The notes under the pieces: generated by a model
Databases searched by the model: none
The model's input: only the letters and a program-made list of their open reading frames with translations
Told to the model about the DNA's origin: nothing
Made by a program: the position numbers and the translations under genes
In this document: positions 54,495-64,000 of the stretch, piece after piece
Numbering within the stretch: the stretch's first letter is position 1
How the letters are laid out: each line of letters opens with the position of its first letter
NCBI GenBank assembly: GCA_963575645.1
Contig: OY754467.1
Coordinates: 53,291,108-53,355,107, forward strand
DNA: 64,000 bases
Origin: Xanthostigma xanthostigma
Taxonomy: Eukaryota > Arthropoda > Insecta > Raphidioptera > Raphidiidae
Reading direction: 5' to 3'

Positions 54495-55175
54495 ATATCG
54501 TCGCCTGAATGCAAGAACTGGGTAACTTATTTTTTAATGTTTAGAGATAATGGCAAAAACATTATTTTTTAGATTTTAGAAATTGCTTTAGGGCTACAAA
54601 TATTAAGAAAATAACCCAGTTTTTTTTAATGAGCTTTATTTTTATCTAAATATTACATCAAAAGGGAAAAATAAAATAAAAACACGAATAAACATTTTTT
54701 TTTTAACAAAAAACTATAGTTACCTACTTTTTGCACTAACAACGGAACTAAACTTAAATACAACAGCAATAAGTGGGAATCTTTAGTTGCCTACTTTTAA
54801 CAACATAATGAATATCCGAAAGTTCTGTAACAATTAGCTATCTCTAGTTACCCATCTAGATAACATAAAATAAATTTTATAGTTTTTTGTGCAATAACTG
54901 GGCATTTTTAGTTGTCTATTTCTAGCACTGTGTATAGCGCCCTGTAAACTATGTCAAAACAAGCTGTCTGTAGTTACCCACTTACAACATAAAAAGTTAT
55001 CTGTTTGTTTTTTTTACCTACTTTTTACATTGTTTAATAGCTGACGCTAGTTTCTTTCGGCAAGTTACCCAGTTTTAGCATCCAATTCTACTTGATTTAA
55101 ACTATGTCACAAAGTGGATAACTCAAAATAACAAAATTTTGAGTTACCCAGTTCTTACATTCAGGCGACGATATG
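54495..55175. mobile_element. MITE with ATATCGTCGCCTGAATG ends and internal TAGTTACC repeats
   Basis: 681 bp. The ends share about 38 bp with two mismatches (ATATCGTCGCCTGAATG...AACTGGGTAACT). Inside, A-GTT-[AG]-CC-[TC]-A-C-TTTT-like motifs recur roughly every 60-90 bp. A TA duplication is possible but not certain. Confidence 0.65.
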
Positions 55176-55335
55176 TGACCTTGAAAGGACTGATTGCCTT
55201 CTCTGAAGGCTCAGAACTGTTAGACAACCTGCTCCAACAACAACAAACAACGAGGCACCCTGTAAGCATCTCAGAACCAAGAAGTTGAGTAAATACCAAT
55301 ATATTCATCAGATCTATCACTGAGCTGATGTATGG

Positions 55336-55611
55336 TACGCGCCACGGATCTAAAAGGTTCGGAAGTTAGTCACAAACAGCGTCACAAAGGCACTTTTTAG
55401 AGCCGTTGATACTCCCACCACCTCCCAGCTACCTGGCCGTGATCGCTCGTTGCCTTTGTCACTTGTCGCTTTCCTGCTTTAAAGTACGCTATTGTCAAGT
55501 TGTTATTGCTATGTTAGTTTTGTTGAGTTGCGAGTTTGTAGTTTTTCAACAGACTGTACAAGCGCAGGCCTGCATTCACATCTAACTTCCGAGCTTTTTA
55601 GATTCGTGGCG
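55336..55611. mobile_element. MITE, TAATACGCGCC family, copy 2
   Basis: An inverse-orientation sister of 1217-1539, with both ends (CGCGCCACGGATCTAAAAGG, CTTTTTAGATTCGTGGCGC). The right end is decayed. Confidence 0.65.
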
Positions 55612-55739
55612 CTTGTAGGCCTGTCTGTAGCGGCACTTATTCCTGCCCTCAAACTTACATCTATGAGTAATTCTTCAATCGAGCAATACTACATGAAATA
55701 AAAACTCGGGTCGCAGTGCGAAACCCTGCCGACAATATA

Positions 55740-56234
55740 GTGTATTTGCTTTTATAAGCAGTGTGGCTCTATTGTATGAACTTAACTTTGTTTTTGGACA
55801 AAATAAAAAAAATTACCCTCTAATACACCCCTTAAAACAACATTTTTTTACTTAATTTCAATACTACATACCAATTCAACATCTGTACCAAATTATATAC
55901 ACCCTTCAGTATGTAAATCACTATCAGTAAACTTGCGTTTTCATAAAACTTGTAAGTCCGGTCCTGTCGGGCCGATTTTATTTAAATTTTAGCAGCACAT
56001 TTCAATAATTACTAAAGGGTTAAATTTCAAATTTGAAGTGATTTTGAGAATTTTTTCCGTATTTTTGGGCCCAAAAACATTTTTCAACCCCTAAATACCC
56101 CCCTTAAAATGGCCCGATCGGGCCCATTTTAAATAGGCTTCTTGCGATGATGGATTCCAACATGTGGACCAAATTTCGTTTAAATCGATTAAGTCTGTCG
56201 AGAGTTATCGTTTGGTACCATTTTTGGAAATGTT

Positions 56235-56291
<57 letters not shown>

Positions 56292-56400
56292 ATTTCCAAA
56301 AATGGTACCAAACTTCTTAGAAACTTATGAAACGTCGAGAAATTTTGGTCCGACCCCTAGGTCCCGCCATCCGACCGACGCCAATAGTGTAAGTGCCTTA
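55740..56400. repeat. Dispersed repeat ending in a TA microsatellite hairpin
   Basis: A (TA)n tract at about 56235-56288 is flanked by inverted TTTGGTACCATTTTTGGAAA (56213) and its complement (to 56313), giving a long perfect hairpin. Upstream text with GGGCCGATTTTATTTAAATT and CCCCTAAATACCCCCC looks like the 3' part of a dispersed element. Confidence 0.55.
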
Positions 56401-57100
56401 TGGCAAATACACTAACAAGAACTTAATATCTTTGCATATAAAATAGTCGTTCAGTGAAACAAAAGAACGCTTAAGACATGCATTGTTGCAATTAATTTGA
56501 TCTGAAACCGGATTAAGCCATATGTATTTTATAGCCCGTGGACGGAAGTTTTTATTCGTGAAGTGTTGTTATTTTTACACATTTATATCATATGCCGAGC
56601 ACGTTATATTTATTTACATATCCACATTTACATATTTTGTTTTTAAATAAACACTGCTCTTAACAATACGGATTTAATCGTTTCCAGTGCAAATTGTTAT
56701 TATGTGTATTTAATTCAGTACAGTGGCATAACAGCGGGTGATTTGATACTATAGAAGGGCATTGCAGAGCTAGAAATAAATTAATTACTTCAGAATTAAT
56801 GCTGTATGTACCTACTTGGTCCAGAACTAACAAAGTGTAATGCTGGATTGCAGAAAGGCTTGACAATGACATTAGATTGTGATCATATATTTACAGTTTC
56901 CGTCAATCAGGAGCAGTCTAATGACATCTAGAATATTAGATTGTACTCCACAAAAACACAAACGATTGCTCCACTAATAAAAAAAGCGCTTATCAAACTA
57001 AATTTTTATCAAAATCCTTTAGACATTACAAGCTCTTAAAAACTTGCTGCTTACACTGCATTACAAAGAGCTGTTACTGTTTTTCTGTTAGCTTTCTAAA
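56401..57100. other. Unassigned DNA
   Basis: Nothing recognised. Confidence 0.35.
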
Positions 57101-57339
57101 TTTCAAAAGTATGTTAAACAATTCAATTTTTGCAATTTTTTCAAGGCATACCCCTTTAAAAAATGCGATTACTGACGAATACCTAAATCTTTCGGAACTT
57201 TAGCAAAATCATCATGCTTATACAAAAAAAAAAACGCAGAATCCAATGAGCACAAACAAACGTCTGTATGTCTTTTGGCTTAGAAGTTATTTGCGTTTAT
57301 AGTTTTCAGAAAATCATATAAAACCTTCGAATGACCGTA

Positions 57340-58290
57340 GTTATAATAATAATAATAATAATAATCTTTATTCGCTCTAAATTTTAACATGCCATAAGCC
57401 GGTGAGCTTGTCAGTATATACATGGTAACAAATACAATAAAAATGAAATAAAAAATAAAATAAAATATTAAAAACGAAACATTAAAATTAAAATAAAAAA
57501 AAAATTCAAAAATCACAACACTGGTAATTTAGATATTCGTTAGTTGAATAAAATGCGTTCGTGATTAATAATTTTTTAACAGAGAGCTTTATTTGGTTTT
57601 TAGATTTATTTTTTATGTTCTCCGGGAGTTTATTGTAGAACTTGACACAACTGCAGTATACACTATTACTAAAAAGTGTAAGCCGATGATTTGGTATTTT
57701 TAGGTTAAGATTATCCCTAGTTTCACGAAGTCGAACATCACGCTGTTTAACAAATAAGTGTTCGTTATTTAAAACAAATTTAATACATTCATAGATAAAC
57801 AGACATGGTAGTGTAAGAATCCCCAATGTTTTGAAAAGAGGTCGACACGGTGTACAGTATGAGGAAGAAGTCATGAAGCGGATGGCCTTTTTTTGCATTT
57901 TAAACAATGTCTTCATATTTGCAGAACTCCCCCAAAAGATAATACCATAAGTGCAAATTGATTGGAAATGTCCGAAATAAATTAGTTTTAAGGCCGCACT
58001 GTTCAAAAACTTTTTACATTTTAAAATCAAAAAACACGATTTACTTAGCTTGTTTGTAGTTCTGGTAATATGTTCATCCCATGTTAAGTTCGCAGAGAGA
58101 GATAGGCCCAAGAAATCAGTACCATTTGAAGCTACAATAGGTATATTATTTAGGGAGACATTTAGTGAGCTGTTTACTGCATGATAAGCAGAATGGAAAT
58201 GCATCATGTGTGTTTTGCTAATATTCAGGATAAGACCATTATTATCGCACCATTTCTTAAATTCTGTTATACCACTATTAATGTTTTCCA
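57340..58290 (-). mobile_element. LINE-B: 5'-truncated non-LTR retrotransposon
   Basis: Minus-strand element with a 3' (TAA)n tract at 57340-57366 and the C-terminal part of its ORF2 upstream. The 5' end is cut just after the RT catalytic region. It is inserted in the palindromic repeat P. Confidence 0.85.
57506..58288 (-). pseudogene. LINE-B reverse transcriptase, C-terminal third
   Basis: About 260 codons are open on the minus strand without an authentic start codon; the first codons belong to the insertion site. It begins with the thumb-proximal motif F-x-x-WC-x-x-N-x-L-x-LN-x-x-KT (EFKKWCDNNGLILNISKTHM), then the FLG-[IL] motif (TDFLGLSLSANLTW), a Y-G-x-x-x-WG motif and the C-terminal W/Y-rich tail ending CVKFYNKLPENIK. 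These are the order and spacing of the post-catalytic region of jockey/CR1-group RTs. The FADD catalytic box is lost through 5' truncation. Confidence 0.85.
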
Positions 58291-58325
58291 AACTAAAAGA
58301 GATACAGACGTTTGCTTACGCTTAT

Positions 58326-58326
<1 letters not shown>

Positions 58327-58367
<41 letters not shown>

Positions 58368-58368
58368 T
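58327..58368. repeat. (TAA)n microsatellite at LINE-A 3' end
   Basis: About 14 TAA units, slightly interrupted. A similar shorter tract ends LINE-B at 57340-57366, so the tracts are element tails rather than independent microsatellites. Confidence 0.85.
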
Positions 58369-58423
58369 TATTAATTCATATAGCTGTATATACAGGTATG
58401 AACAGTCAAAAATATAACATTAA

Positions 58424-60685
58424 TCAGTTAAAAAATTCATTTGTGCCATAAAAACATTTTTCCAATAAAAATACTTTAAGCGTTTTGCTAAACAATTTCA
58501 GGTCATTAATTTCCCGTAGTTGGGTAGGCAAATTGTTAAACAGAATAGGTCCAGCGCATTTAGGAGATTTAGAATAAAAATTTGATTTATATTTATGAAT
58601 ATGAATTTGAGAAATTTGTCTCGTATTATGATCATGAATCATACAATTGTCCGTATACTCGTCCCTATTCCTTTTAACATTTACCAAAATTTTATATAGA
58701 TAAATACCCGCAACAGTCAGTATGTTATTATTGATAAATAAAGATCTGCAGCTTTCTCGATGCTTTAAGTTGAAAATGAGTCGCAAAATACGTTTTTGTA
58801 ATACGAAAACTCTGTTGATGTCGCCACACTGACCCCAAACGATAATATTGTAGCTTAAATGTGAATAAACAAGTGTGTAATACAATTTCAATAATTGCTC
58901 AGTAGTTAGACACTGCTTTAGATTTCTGATCGCATAGTAAGCACTATTCAGTTTTTTACAAACCCGATCAATATGAAAAGACCAACTTAATTGATTATCT
59001 AAAGTAATCCCTAAAAAGGAACAACAAGTAGACACATCAAGATTTGTACCATTTAACATGCAGCTTATTTGAGGCAATATTTTTCGTTTATGAAAAAGCA
59101 TACACACCGTTTTATTCACATTTAAGACTAAGCTATTTTTGAAACACCATTGCGAAAATTCTGATAGCACTTTATTAATGCTGTTTTCTAGATCGAACGA
59201 GGTTTTAGCAGAAACAATAACCGAAGTGTCATCAGCGAATAAAATTACTTTGTCCGCCGTTAAATTTAGAGGCAAATCATTAATAAAAATGGAGAATATC
59301 AGTGGGCCGAGTACGGAACCCTGTGGAACACCAAGAGAGCAGTCGTATTTGTCGGAATAATGACCGTTTACAGAAACTAATAATTTTCTATTTTCAACAT
59401 AAGAGATTACCCAATCATTGATTGATCCTCTAATGCCAAGATAATAGAGTTTGTCTTTGAGAAATTTAAAATTAATGCAGTCGAACGCCCTAGAAAAGTC
59501 AAAAAATAATCCAGCAACATATTTATTATCATCTAGGTTCTTATTTATACACTCAATCAACTCTAAAGCAGCCGTTTCTGTTGATCTATTAGGTCTGAAA
59601 CCATGTTGACAATTAGACAATAGATTATATTGCGTAAGAAAATCAAAAATTACTTTGTGTATAACTTTCTCAATGATTTTTGAAAATGTCGATAAGATTG
59701 CAATCGGTCTATAATTCTTAATGGATAGAGGATCATCCTTTTTATATATTGCCTTAACCAGACTAACTTTAAGTTTTTCTGGAAAAATACCTGTGTTAAT
59801 AGACAGATTAAGAATATATGTGAGAGGTTCTATTATATAAGTAATACAAGTTTTTATTAGAACAATTGGCACCTCGTCAACTCCATAGGAATTTTTAATC
59901 GGCATTGAATTTAAAGCCTTGAATACATCACTTTCAGATAAAATAGGTATAAATATTGAATTGACCACATTAGGCGATTTAGTACATTGATTCGGTATTT
60001 GATTAGAAAATTGAGAGTTAACTATTTGACTCGCAATTTGCGAAAAATATTCTGCAAAGATATTTGAAATTTCTGACTCGTTTTCAATTTTCCTATCATC
60101 TAGCTGCAATGTAATTTTAGCTACAGGAGTTTGATTTTTTCCTAGCTTTTCATTTACAATTCTCCATAATTGCTTAGAATTATTAGAGGACAAATTAATT
60201 TTATTTTGAAAATATTCCTGCTTAGCTTTTTTGATGTTTTTATTATATAAATGTTTTTTTAATTTGTAAATATCCATTAAAATTGGATCATTATGATTTT
60301 TATAAATAATATAAAGATCTTTTAGGTATTCAGATTCTCTTTTTATTTCATTATTAACCCAATTTTTTCTTTTATTAACTTTACTTGTTACGACCTTTGT
60401 AACACTTGGGCACGATCTATCCAAACACCAAGAAAATAATGACCAAAATTCATTAAAGCACTCGTTAACATCAGAATAGCAGTAAATGCTGGCCCAATTT
60501 ATTTTAGAAATCAATAAAATAAAATGATCAATGTTATTGGAATTGAAATACCTTTTAGTAAAATGTTGTCTGTCATTTGTGCTGGGAGCGTTTAGATTTT
60601 TATACAAGTTAAGTAAACAAGTTTGCGCTAAATGATCAGATAGACCAGGATCAGACACAAATGCATTGCAATGTGTGTCTGTTAT
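58424..60685 (-). CDS. Non-LTR retrotransposon reverse transcriptase (ORF2, N-terminally truncated)
   Basis: An uninterrupted minus-strand frame of roughly 750 codons. The open frame continues 14 codons further, to an ATG at 60727, but those codons come from the flanking repeat. Counting from that Met: the last endonuclease motif SDPGLSDH is near residue 25; RT motifs follow as NYRPIAILSTFSKIIE (~338), GFRPNRSTETAA (~376), the AFD-like box FFDFSRAFD (~408), GVPQGSVLGPLIFSIFIND (~466), the catalytic FADD (497-500), WCFKNSLVLNVNKT (~527) and a FLGITLD motif (~572). All three catalytic aspartates are present. There is no frameshift or stop, so the insertion is young. It cannot move by itself without the endonuclease. 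Confidence 0.92.
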   Translation of the reverse strand: MTDTHCNAFVSDPGLSDHLAQTCLLNLYKNLNAPSTNDRQHFTKRYFNSNNIDHFILLISKINWASIYCYSDVNECFNEFWSLFSWCLDRSCPSVTKVVTSKVNKRKNWVNNEIKRESEYLKDLYIIYKNHNDPILMDIYKLKKHLYNKNIKKAKQEYFQNKINLSSNNSKQLWRIVNEKLGKNQTPVAKITLQLDDRKIENESEISNIFAEYFSQIASQIVNSQFSNQIPNQCTKSPNVVNSIFIPILSESDVFKALNSMPIKNSYGVDEVPIVLIKTCITYIIEPLTYILNLSINTGIFPEKLKVSLVKAIYKKDDPLSIKNYRPIAILSTFSKIIEKVIHKVIFDFLTQYNLLSNCQHGFRPNRSTETAALELIECINKNLDDNKYVAGLFFDFSRAFDCINFKFLKDKLYYLGIRGSINDWVISYVENRKLLVSVNGHYSDKYDCSLGVPQGSVLGPLIFSIFINDLPLNLTADKVILFADDTSVIVSAKTSFDLENSINKVLSEFSQWCFKNSLVLNVNKTVCMLFHKRKILPQISCMLNGTNLDVSTCCSFLGITLDNQLSWSFHIDRVCKKLNSAYYAIRNLKQCLTTEQLLKLYYTLVYSHLSYNIIVWGQCGDINRVFVLQKRILRLIFNLKHRESCRSLFINNNILTVAGIYLYKILVNVKRNRDEYTDNCMIHDHNTRQISQIHIHKYKSNFYSKSPKCAGPILFNNLPTQLREINDLKLFSKTLKVFLLEKCFYGTNEFFN

Positions 60686-60729
60686 TAGATTCAGCGTATT
60701 TTTTTCTGTAAGTATTTTCAATTTCAAAA

Positions 60730-61050
60730 ATATATTAAAGATTTCGATTTTTCCAATTATTAAGGCCCCTTTAAAAAATGCGATTTTTGACGAAAACCGA
60801 TATCTTTCGGAGCTTTGGCAGTCACCATGCTTATAAAAAAAAACGCACTGAATCCAATGAGCATAAACAAACGTCTGTATGTCTTTTGGCTTAGAAGTTA
60901 TTTGCGTTTATAGTTTTCAGAAAATCATAAAAAACCTCCGAATGGCCGTATAGTTTCCAAACTAAAAGAGATACAGACGTTTGCTTATGCTCATTGAATT
61001 CAGCGTATTATTTTCTGTAAGCATTCTGAATTTCAAAAGTATTTTTGAAT
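60730..61050. repeat. Palindromic repeat P, copy 2 (uninterrupted)
   Basis: Inverted arms of about 50 bp (GAATCCAATGAGCATAAACA at 60850; TTTGCTTATGCTCATTGAAT at 60978) lie around a ~55-bp loop. It is the reference for the two LINE insertions in copy 1, which it directly follows. Confidence 0.7.
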
Positions 61051-61483
61051 TTTTTTCAACATTTTTCGGAATTCGAGATCTGTGATTTTGTGCTGTGTGG
61101 GAATTAAAGTAAGCATTGGTCCCCAGTATAGGAAATACACGTACGCTACTGTCTTAAATCCGATCTGGCCACCGGCGAGGCGCTGCGCGGCGTTTTAACA
61201 TAAATACGTAAATAGAAGCATATGGCCGCAGAACGAGCACGCTTTCAATGATGATGTTAAATGTATGAGCGAACACTGTAGTGCAATGATTGCTAACAAC
61301 TGCTTGATTAAAGAGACGCTTGCTTCTAAGTGCACCGATTGAAGATGAACGAACGTCGGCGTCGTATTATTTTAAACATTAAGATTTAAAACATCTGCAG
61401 TGCCGGAATAAATGCTCTGTTGAATTAGTAATAACATGTATAAATGCAAGTTTGCGTAATGCTTTTGTGAATTATATTATTTA
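61051..61483. other. Unassigned DNA
   Basis: No gene recognised. A GC-richer piece (GGCCACCGGCGAGGCGCTGC) lies at about 61168. Confidence 0.35.
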
Positions 61484-61572
61484 TAGCGGTCGCGCCCGGT
61501 TTCACACGGGTGCAAAAGAACGAATGGGGAAGGGAGGGACATGAGTACGCACATTCATCTTAGTTTACCGAG

Positions 61573-62381
61573 CAGGGCTGCCAGATTTCTCTCCTCAGAA
61601 ATCCGTCGGTAAGGGGAAAAGTGGTAGGGGAAGTGGTCTGAAAAATCCGTTTCCATCCGTTCGCCCGGTTCACCCATTAATGCAATGAGTGTGAGAGAGA
61701 TAGAGAGTAAAGTGAAGTATGCGGTACCATAAACGACACATCGACGTGTTTCCACCTTCATTATGGCTTTATTATTAACATTATTAAATGAATTTCGTAT
61801 AAGACGTTGAATTTACTTTTACTTACAAACAGACTTTAAATTGAATAGAAATGATTCATTTTTTCACATCCAATGAATCGATTATTTCGTAGATTTTTCA
61901 CATTTTTATGAAATCAAAAAAATATTATATTGACTGTTAGAATGTTGCGATAGTACAATCAGTTAAATCCTCAATGTGTTCCGTAAATCCGTGTAACTCG
62001 AAACACTTGACTCCAGTTGTGTGAAAAAAACGCATCAGACAAAGATAGCGAGTCGATATTCATCGATATAGGTGTGTGTTTCGCAAACACATTGTTTCAT
62101 ACGCTCTCTTATCTTTTTCTACCCAAATAAAGAGAGGAGTAGGACAGAGGTAGTGAAAGAAACGTGCTCAGATATGCTCGAATGTGCTAAAAATACCCGA
62201 ATGTCCCCAAATTATCGATTATCGAGTGAAGTTTGAATTTATATGTAGTAAAAAAGGTAAAAAATTCGGAAAAGTTAGAAAATCCGTTCAAATCATGAAA
62301 TCCGTTCCAGTATCCGTTCAAATTTATTTCTACTCGAAAAATCCGTTTGGAACGGAAAAATCCGTTCATCTGGCAGCCCTG
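61573..62381. mobile_element. hAT element (CAGGGCTGCCAG ends), copy 2, nested in Helitron
   Basis: An 809-bp sister of 50976-51803 with its own 8-bp duplication TTACCGAG (61565-61572, 62382-62389). The interrupted Helitron text (GTTTACCGAGATGAATG) is readable intact in copy 1 at about 50310. Near-identity of the two hAT copies suggests recent activity. Confidence 0.93.
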
Positions 62382-62691
62382 TTACCGAGATGAATGTTGT
62401 GTCCAAATTTCATGATGATCGGAGTTATCGTTCAAAAGTTTTTGTCGTTAAAAAGCAATATTTATACTTTTTTTAAGTTATAAATATCTTCTAATTCTAA
62501 ATCAATAATGACTGTAATTAATAAAATATAATAAATATTTAATTGAAAACACTGTAGGAAAATTATTTTTATATAGGTACCTATAAACAGTTTTCAAATG
62601 AGCTATTAATTAGATTTATTTAATTTTAATTAGTCGTAAATAAAATTAAAATAAATTTAAATGTAAGCCTTAGAAGAAAGCAATGTATATT

Positions 62692-62763
62692 CGCCGACGT
62701 GGGGCTTGAACCCACGACCCTGGCATTAAGAGTCTCATGCTCTACCGACTGAGCTAGCCGGGC
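62692..62763 (-). tRNA. tRNA-Lys(CTT)-like gene inside a Helitron (probably pseudogene)
   Basis: 72 nt on the minus strand. It keeps the A-box TAGCTCAGTCGG, D-arm, anticodon loop CTCTTAA (anticodon CTT, Lys) and T-arm. Defects: one base is missing in the 3' acceptor strand (GTCGGC against GCCCGGC) and two mismatches lie in the anticodon stem. It is in better state than the copy at 50.65 kb except for the acceptor. A tRNA-Lys gene captured by the Helitron explains why both copies hold it at the same place. Confidence 0.7.
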
Positions 62764-62999
62764 TTGTGAATGTGAGGCGCTAATATTGCAATATTTAGTT
62801 ATAATTTGTCGGACGGACAAATTTTGAGATACACCTTGCAACATTTTTTATTGATGCTCCGCTCCAATTGGTCGTAGCGTGATATTATATAGCCTATAGC
62901 CTTCCTCATTAAATGGGCTATCCAACAAAAAAATTTTTTCAATTCGAACCAGTATTTTACAACAAACTCTTCAGCTTTATATATTAGTATATAGATAGT

Positions 63000-63550
63000 T
63001 ATGTTTGGGCACCTGCATAAAAACTGACTGACTCATCAACGCACAGCCGAAACCACTGAACCGTGAAACTTGAAATTATAAGAATGTTTTTCCTCCTTAT
63101 TACGTAGAACAGATTTTTAGGGAATATTAATCTTTGAAGGGATGAAAATGAGGGACTAACACATTTCGCACTAACTGTGGGCGATGCCTATTTTAAATTA
63201 ACTGGTTAACCTCGCTATCTTCATAAACACAGAGTAGTTAACTTCTTGAAACTTACATAAATTCTATAAAAAAACGTCGTTAACAAAGGATTTTTATTAC
63301 GGACGAATTGGTTATTTTATTATACATCTTGCTTTATTTAGTGTCCCCAGGCATTTAGAAAGGCGTACCTATTCGGTGTGCAAAAGATCATAAATTCATA
63401 TCATCCGTATTGCTTCGAGTTGATACAGAACTTTGCGTAAGCAAATCGATTTATTATATTCTGAAAACATTTCAGTCATTGAAAATAATCAAACTCTTTG
63501 ATTTTGATCTACAATTTGAGTTCTAAATTCTGCACAAAGATTTAATAATA
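63000..63550. other. Unassigned DNA
   Basis: The start (63005-63110) resembles a lepidopteran repeat tail (GACTGACTCATCAACGCACA, GCCGAAACCACTGAACCGTG). Nothing else recognised. Confidence 0.4.
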
Positions 63551-63869
63551 TTGGTACACGAATCTAAAAGACTCGGAAGTTAGATGCGAATGCGGGCTTG
63601 CGCTTGTACAGTCTGTTGAAAAACTACAAACTCGCAACTCAACAAAACTAAAATAGCAATAACAATTTGACAATAGCGTACTCGACTGTACTTTAAAGCA
63701 GGAAAGCGACAAGTGACAAAGGCAACGAGCGATCACGGCCAATCACCGACGAGCGCACGTTCCGTGCAGGTAGCTGGGAGGTGGTGGGAGTATCAACGGC
63801 TCTAAAATGTGCCTTTGCGACGCTGTTTGTGACCAACTTCCGAACCTTTTAGATCCGTGGCGCGTATTA
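63551..63869. mobile_element. MITE, TAATACGCGCC family, copy 3
   Basis: Same orientation as copy 1 (1217-1539) and very similar throughout. The left ~12 bp are altered; the right end CGTGGCGCGTATTA is intact. Confidence 0.72.
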
Positions 63870-63947
63870 TACTTTATTACAAGAAAGCATGCAGCCCTGC
63901 CAACTTTGAACAGCGTTTGAAGAACGTAGGTACCAGGGGCGGATCTA

Positions 63948-64000
63948 GATTTTTCGGGGCCTTTTGTTTTGTTAGATCAAAATCGGAGTTCAAACTTGGT
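63948..64000. mobile_element. Possible hAT left end cut by window edge
   Basis: CAGGGGCGGATCTAGATTTT has the form of a hAT terminus; the other end would lie outside the window. Confidence 0.3.

Larger units (their letters stand above)
57105..58325. repeat. Palindromic repeat P, copy 1, split by two LINEs
   Basis: The left part (57105-57345: TTTAAAAAATGCGATTACTG, AACAAACGTCTGTATGTCTT) and right part (58286-58325: TTTCCAAACTAAAAGAGATA, CAGACGTTTGCTTA) match the intact copy at 60730-61050. LINE-B separates the halves. The sequence after LINE-A (60685-60727, ATTCAGCGTATTTTTTTCTG) continues this copy, so LINE-A also landed in it. Confidence 0.75.
58327..60685 (-). mobile_element. LINE-A: 5'-truncated non-LTR retrotransposon with open RT
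   Basis: Minus strand: (ATT/TAA)n 3' end at 58327-58368, 3' UTR, then a long open RT ORF up to about 60685, where the LINE sequence stops and repeat P resumes. The endonuclease domain is missing except for its last few residues (SDPGLSDHLAQT). A microsatellite-like 3' end fits the CR1/L2/Daphne side of the jockey group. Confidence 0.88.
61484..62995 (-). mobile_element. Helitron family 1 with tRNA-Lys, copy 2, split by hAT
   Basis: On the minus strand it starts A|TCTATATACTAATATATAA and ends GGGCGCGACCGCTA (last G mutated or cut). It has the same order as copy 1: 5' family blocks, tRNA-Lys, AAAACTTTTGAACGATAACT, 3' end. The hAT element 61573-62381 is nested in the 3' part. Without it the Helitron is about 700 bp. 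Confidence 0.78.

Noticed and set aside
58206..58451. Plus-strand frame with a poly-Asn run
   Set aside because: It is the complement of the LINE plus the (TAA)n tail; the Asn run is the microsatellite.

Overview
This window looks like a piece of a lepidopteran (moth or butterfly) nuclear chromosome. It is AT-rich, has canonical GT-AG introns and insect tRNA-like sequences, and is packed with small non-autonomous transposons. Several repeats carry terminal sequences I recognise from lepidopteran genomes: Helitron starts of the TCTATACTAATATATAAAG type, bodies with a 'pause-and-duplicate' accessory sequence, CTAG-T ends, and LINE tails with a GACAGACAGACGGACA stretch. I see no bacterial genes, CRISPR arrays, LTR retrotransposons or viral genes. 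The species assignment is inference from repeat style only.

Layout. 0-8.4 kb is the only stretch with convincing host genes. On the minus strand there are two tandem, paralogous, cysteine-containing 3' gene ends: exons at 6125-6234 and 5850-5965, and exons at 4370-4480, 3194-3350 and 2314-2365. I do not recognise the family. On the plus strand there are two phase-matched exons of a neprilysin-like M13 metallopeptidase (6818-6953 and 8166-8324). Introns and spacers here hold a Harbinger MITE, a Helitron split by a Tigger/pogo element, and a palindromic retroelement with a 13-bp target duplication. From 8.4 to 57 kb I see almost only repeats: at least five hAT-type families (most with clean 8-bp target duplications), Helitrons of three sequence families, Tigger copies, TTAA- and TA-flanked MITEs, a Harbinger relic that still holds a MADF-domain exon, tRNA-headed SINEs, two families of palindromic Penelope-like units with a hammerhead-like core, minisatellites and perfect hairpins. 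From 57.3 to 60.7 kb lie two 5'-truncated non-LTR retrotransposons, one with an uninterrupted reverse-transcriptase ORF, both inserted in the same palindromic repeat. An uninterrupted copy of that repeat follows immediately. From 61.5 to 63 kb lies a second Helitron of the tRNA-Lys-carrying family, with a hAT element nested in it.

How the parts fit. The region reads as a graveyard of insertions whose order can be worked out from sister copies inside the window (empty sites, nested copies, target duplications). The M13 peptidase and the small Cys-containing genes are the host content, and all three models are partial. Their missing exons either lie outside the window or were not recognisable to me. 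I worked by eye only, with no alignments or database searches. Boundaries quoted to the base are those where I could read a target duplication or splice site; others are approximate.
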